Assembly (NCBI GenBank): GCA_047639415.1 | Contig: JBLINP010000072.1 | Location: forward strand, 1 to 16,279 | Reading direction: 5' to 3' | Source: OFTM34 sp047639415 | GTDB lineage: Bacteria > Planctomycetota > UBA1135 > GCA-002686595 | DNA: 16,279 bases | In this document: positions 15,042 through 16,279 of the stretch, one piece after another | Layout: each line of letters starts with the position of its first letter | How positions within the stretch are numbered: position 1 is the first letter of the stretch | Position numbers and translations under genes: made by a program | The notes under the pieces: generated by a model | Database searches by the model: none | What the model saw: the letters and a program-made list of their open reading frames with translations, nothing else | What the model was told of the DNA's origin: nothing

Positions 15042-16095
15042 TATGAGCAATATCGAAATTTGGTCCGTGGACGCCGACTGGATGATGACGGCTTTGGCAT
15101 GGTTGATGACCTATGCCCTGCACAGCACGGTTTTGCTGGGAGGGGCCTGGCTCCTGTTCAAGATCGCATCCGGAACTCCAGAGCGAATCCGAGATGGCTT
15201 GTGGAAGTTGGCCATGATCGGCGGAGTTGTGACGGCGACCACTCAAGTTGGAATGGGAGTGAAGCCATTTGGTGGTCGGTTGTTCCTGCTGACTAGCGAG
15301 GAGCAGGTCGTCCCCGATCAGGAACAGATTGTGGCTCCGACAACCGCTTTGCCACCGATTGAAGTGGTCGGACCCAACGAGTTCGTGCCCGCACCCGAGA
15401 CCAAGTTACGGGAGTCATTGACTCCGAGGCAGAGTACGCCCGAGTTGAAATCGAGTGGGCAAACCAAACGAGACTCCTTTCCGAGTCACTTAGTTGAGAA
15501 CGATGTTCAGCGCTCACCCCGGTGGATTAATGATCGACGAGTGCCCAAACCGACGGGTATAAAGAGAAAACCTGCTCGCATCAGGGGTTTGGATGAGAGC
15601 ACTGAAGCTACGGGTTCGTCTCCGGAACCGAAACGACTGGTCGCACCACCGGCTACTGTTTCGGAACCGAACCGATTCGATTTCGTGTCTTCGCCCAACG
15701 ACAGCAGCCTTGCTAGCGTGAGGAGTGCGGCTAAATCGGCGAAGGACTCGAACCCGACCGAAGCGGAAGTCACGGCTTCGCCATGGTTGCTCTTGCCCTG
15801 GTTGGTAGGAATCGTTTTGGCTGGCAGCGTCGTGACGATTGCGCTCATTCAATTGAAGAAAGCGCTGAGTCGACGTCGCCCATTGGTCGAAGGGCCGGTC
15901 GCGGAGCTATTCGCGAATTTGCTTCGTCGTTCCGGAGTCAAACGCCCGATCCGTCTATCGATTAGTAGTGAGCTCGATGCGCCAATCACCTTCGGAGTTT
16001 GGTTCGCAGAAATAAGCATTCCGGAACGTGCGCTGACGGAACTCGACTCCGAGCAACAAGAAGCCATGTTGGCTCACGAAATAGCTCACTTAAAC

Positions 16096-16148
16096 GGGGG
16101 AGTTGGGAGTTGGGGGGGGAGTGTGAAGTTTGGGAGGAGGGCGCGGGG
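16096..16148 (+). repeat. G-rich low-complexity tract with quadruplex potential
   Basis: G-runs of 5, 3, 8, 3, 3 and 4 bases occur within 53 bp, including GGGAGTTGGG-type repeats. It starts where the M56 homology ends and precedes the insertion-sequence end. Four or more G3 runs at short spacing permit G-quadruplex formation on the + strand. Confidence 0.7.
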
Positions 16149-16158
16149 TTGGTCCGGA

Positions 16159-16201
16159 CCGGGCACCTTGGTAACAATGGTGTCCGGGCACCTGGGTAAC
16201 A
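16159..16201 (+). repeat. Two imperfect 18-bp direct repeats at the insertion-sequence end
   Basis: CCGGGCACCTTGGTAACA (16159-16176) and CCGGGCACCTGGGTAACA (16184-16201) differ at one base and are 25 bp apart. They lie just upstream of the transposase start, where transposase-binding sites would be expected. The second copy sits in TGTCCGGGCACC (from 16181); TGT is a common terminus of IS481-type elements. Confidence 0.7.
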
Positions 16202-16243
16202 CTTTGCCGTAGCCGTGTGGTGTCGGGGTGTCACGCTTGCCGG

Positions 16244-16279
16244 ATGCCCTGGCAAGATACCAACACCGTGAATGAACGA
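16244..16279 (+). CDS. IS481-family transposase, N-terminal fragment only
   Basis: Only 12 codons are visible, reading MPWQDTNTVNER up to the window edge. IS481-family DDE transposases typically begin MPWKE(T/C)...(D/E)ER followed by a helix-turn-helix, and this matches well: MPW, one or two polar residues, Thr, and a closing ER. GCCGG lies just before the ATG but is not a Shine-Dalgarno. The catalytic domain is outside the window. Confidence 0.7.
   Translation, partial: MPWQDTNTVNER

Larger units (their letters stand above)
15043..16212 (+). pseudogene. BlaR1/MecR1-like M56 metalloprotease, C-terminally truncated
   Basis: The ATG at 15043 has GGAGG 6 nt upstream, one base after the repressor stop. 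Two membrane helices (about 14-39 and 52-73) are followed by a long Pro/Ser/Thr/Arg-rich linker (about 85-245), a third helix (LLLPWLVGIVLAGSVVTIALI, about 247-267) and the catalytic region: PITFGVWFAEISIPERAL and MLAHEIAHLN with zinc ligands H345 and H349 and catalytic E346. Family resemblance stops at about N351 (16095). Normal members continue with a basic segment, the third zinc ligand, another helix and often a sensor domain. Here about 38 unrelated residues, translated from a G-rich tract and the start of an insertion sequence, run to TAG at 16210. The product should lack a complete zinc site and be inactive. An N-terminal fragment could still be made. Confidence 0.85.
16156..16279 (+). 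mobile_element. Left end of an IS481-family insertion sequence (continues past the window)
   Basis: The terminal direct repeats plus the start of a transposase gene mark the end of an insertion element whose remainder lies beyond 16279. The exact outer boundary is uncertain: it may be the TGT at 16181 or lie near 16156 if both repeat copies belong to the element. The other end, inverted repeat and target duplication are not in view. The family call rests mainly on the transposase N-terminus. Confidence 0.65.

Noticed and set aside
1..16279. CRISPR array, tRNA, rRNA or riboswitch
   Set aside because: No regularly spaced repeats, cloverleaf-like segments or conserved RNA motifs were noticed on either strand. 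A covariance-model search was not possible here.

Overview
The window is a gene-dense stretch of bacterial chromosome with moderately high GC by eye. No single gene fixes the organism. A BlaI/M56-peptidase pair with a long low-complexity linker, a large secreted protein of unknown function, an unusual alkaline-phosphatase-superfamily enzyme and an IS481-type element together suggest Planctomycetota. This is inference; other environmental phyla are possible. No rRNA, tRNA or CRISPR array was seen.

Region 1 (1-5929, + strand) is the most interesting part. It is a tightly packed operon running off the left edge: a 5'-truncated ATP-grasp enzyme, a second ATP-grasp enzyme paralogous to it, an S51-peptidase-like (Type 1 glutamine amidotransferase-like) serine hydrolase, an enterochelin-esterase-like hydrolase with an N-terminal E-set domain, a third divergent ATP-grasp enzyme, and a second smaller alpha/beta hydrolase. 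The first four genes are joined by three successive ATGA stop/start overlaps, which implies translational coupling and one pathway. Three predicted ATP-dependent carboxylate-amine (or thiol/hydroxyl) ligases with three predicted serine hydrolases, and no NRPS, PKS or Mur-ligase gene, look like an undescribed ribosome-independent pathway for a small peptide or amide metabolite. The product cannot be read from the sequence.

Region 2 (5989-9859) holds glgC (ADP-glucose pyrophosphorylase) on the - strand, convergent with the operon. A 348-bp divergent intergenic region separates it from a NatA/NatB-like ABC exporter pair (ATPase and ABC-2 permease) on the + strand.

Region 3 (9833-13546) holds a phosphodiesterase/pyrophosphatase-like protein (-) with altered metal-site residues, whose 3' end overlaps the permease. 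A small Rieske [2Fe-2S] protein (+) is divergent from it with only 32 bp between the starts. A long hairpin terminator serves the Rieske gene and the convergent large secreted protein (-).

Region 4 (13789-16279) holds a hot-dog thioesterase, a 467-bp gene-poor stretch, a BlaI-type repressor and a BlaR1/MecR1-like M56 metalloprotease. The protease reading frame loses family resemblance just after its HEIAH zinc motif. It runs into a G-rich tract, a pair of imperfect 18-bp direct repeats and the start of an IS481-family transposase that leaves the window. The likely reading is a protease truncated by a mobile element beside an intact repressor.
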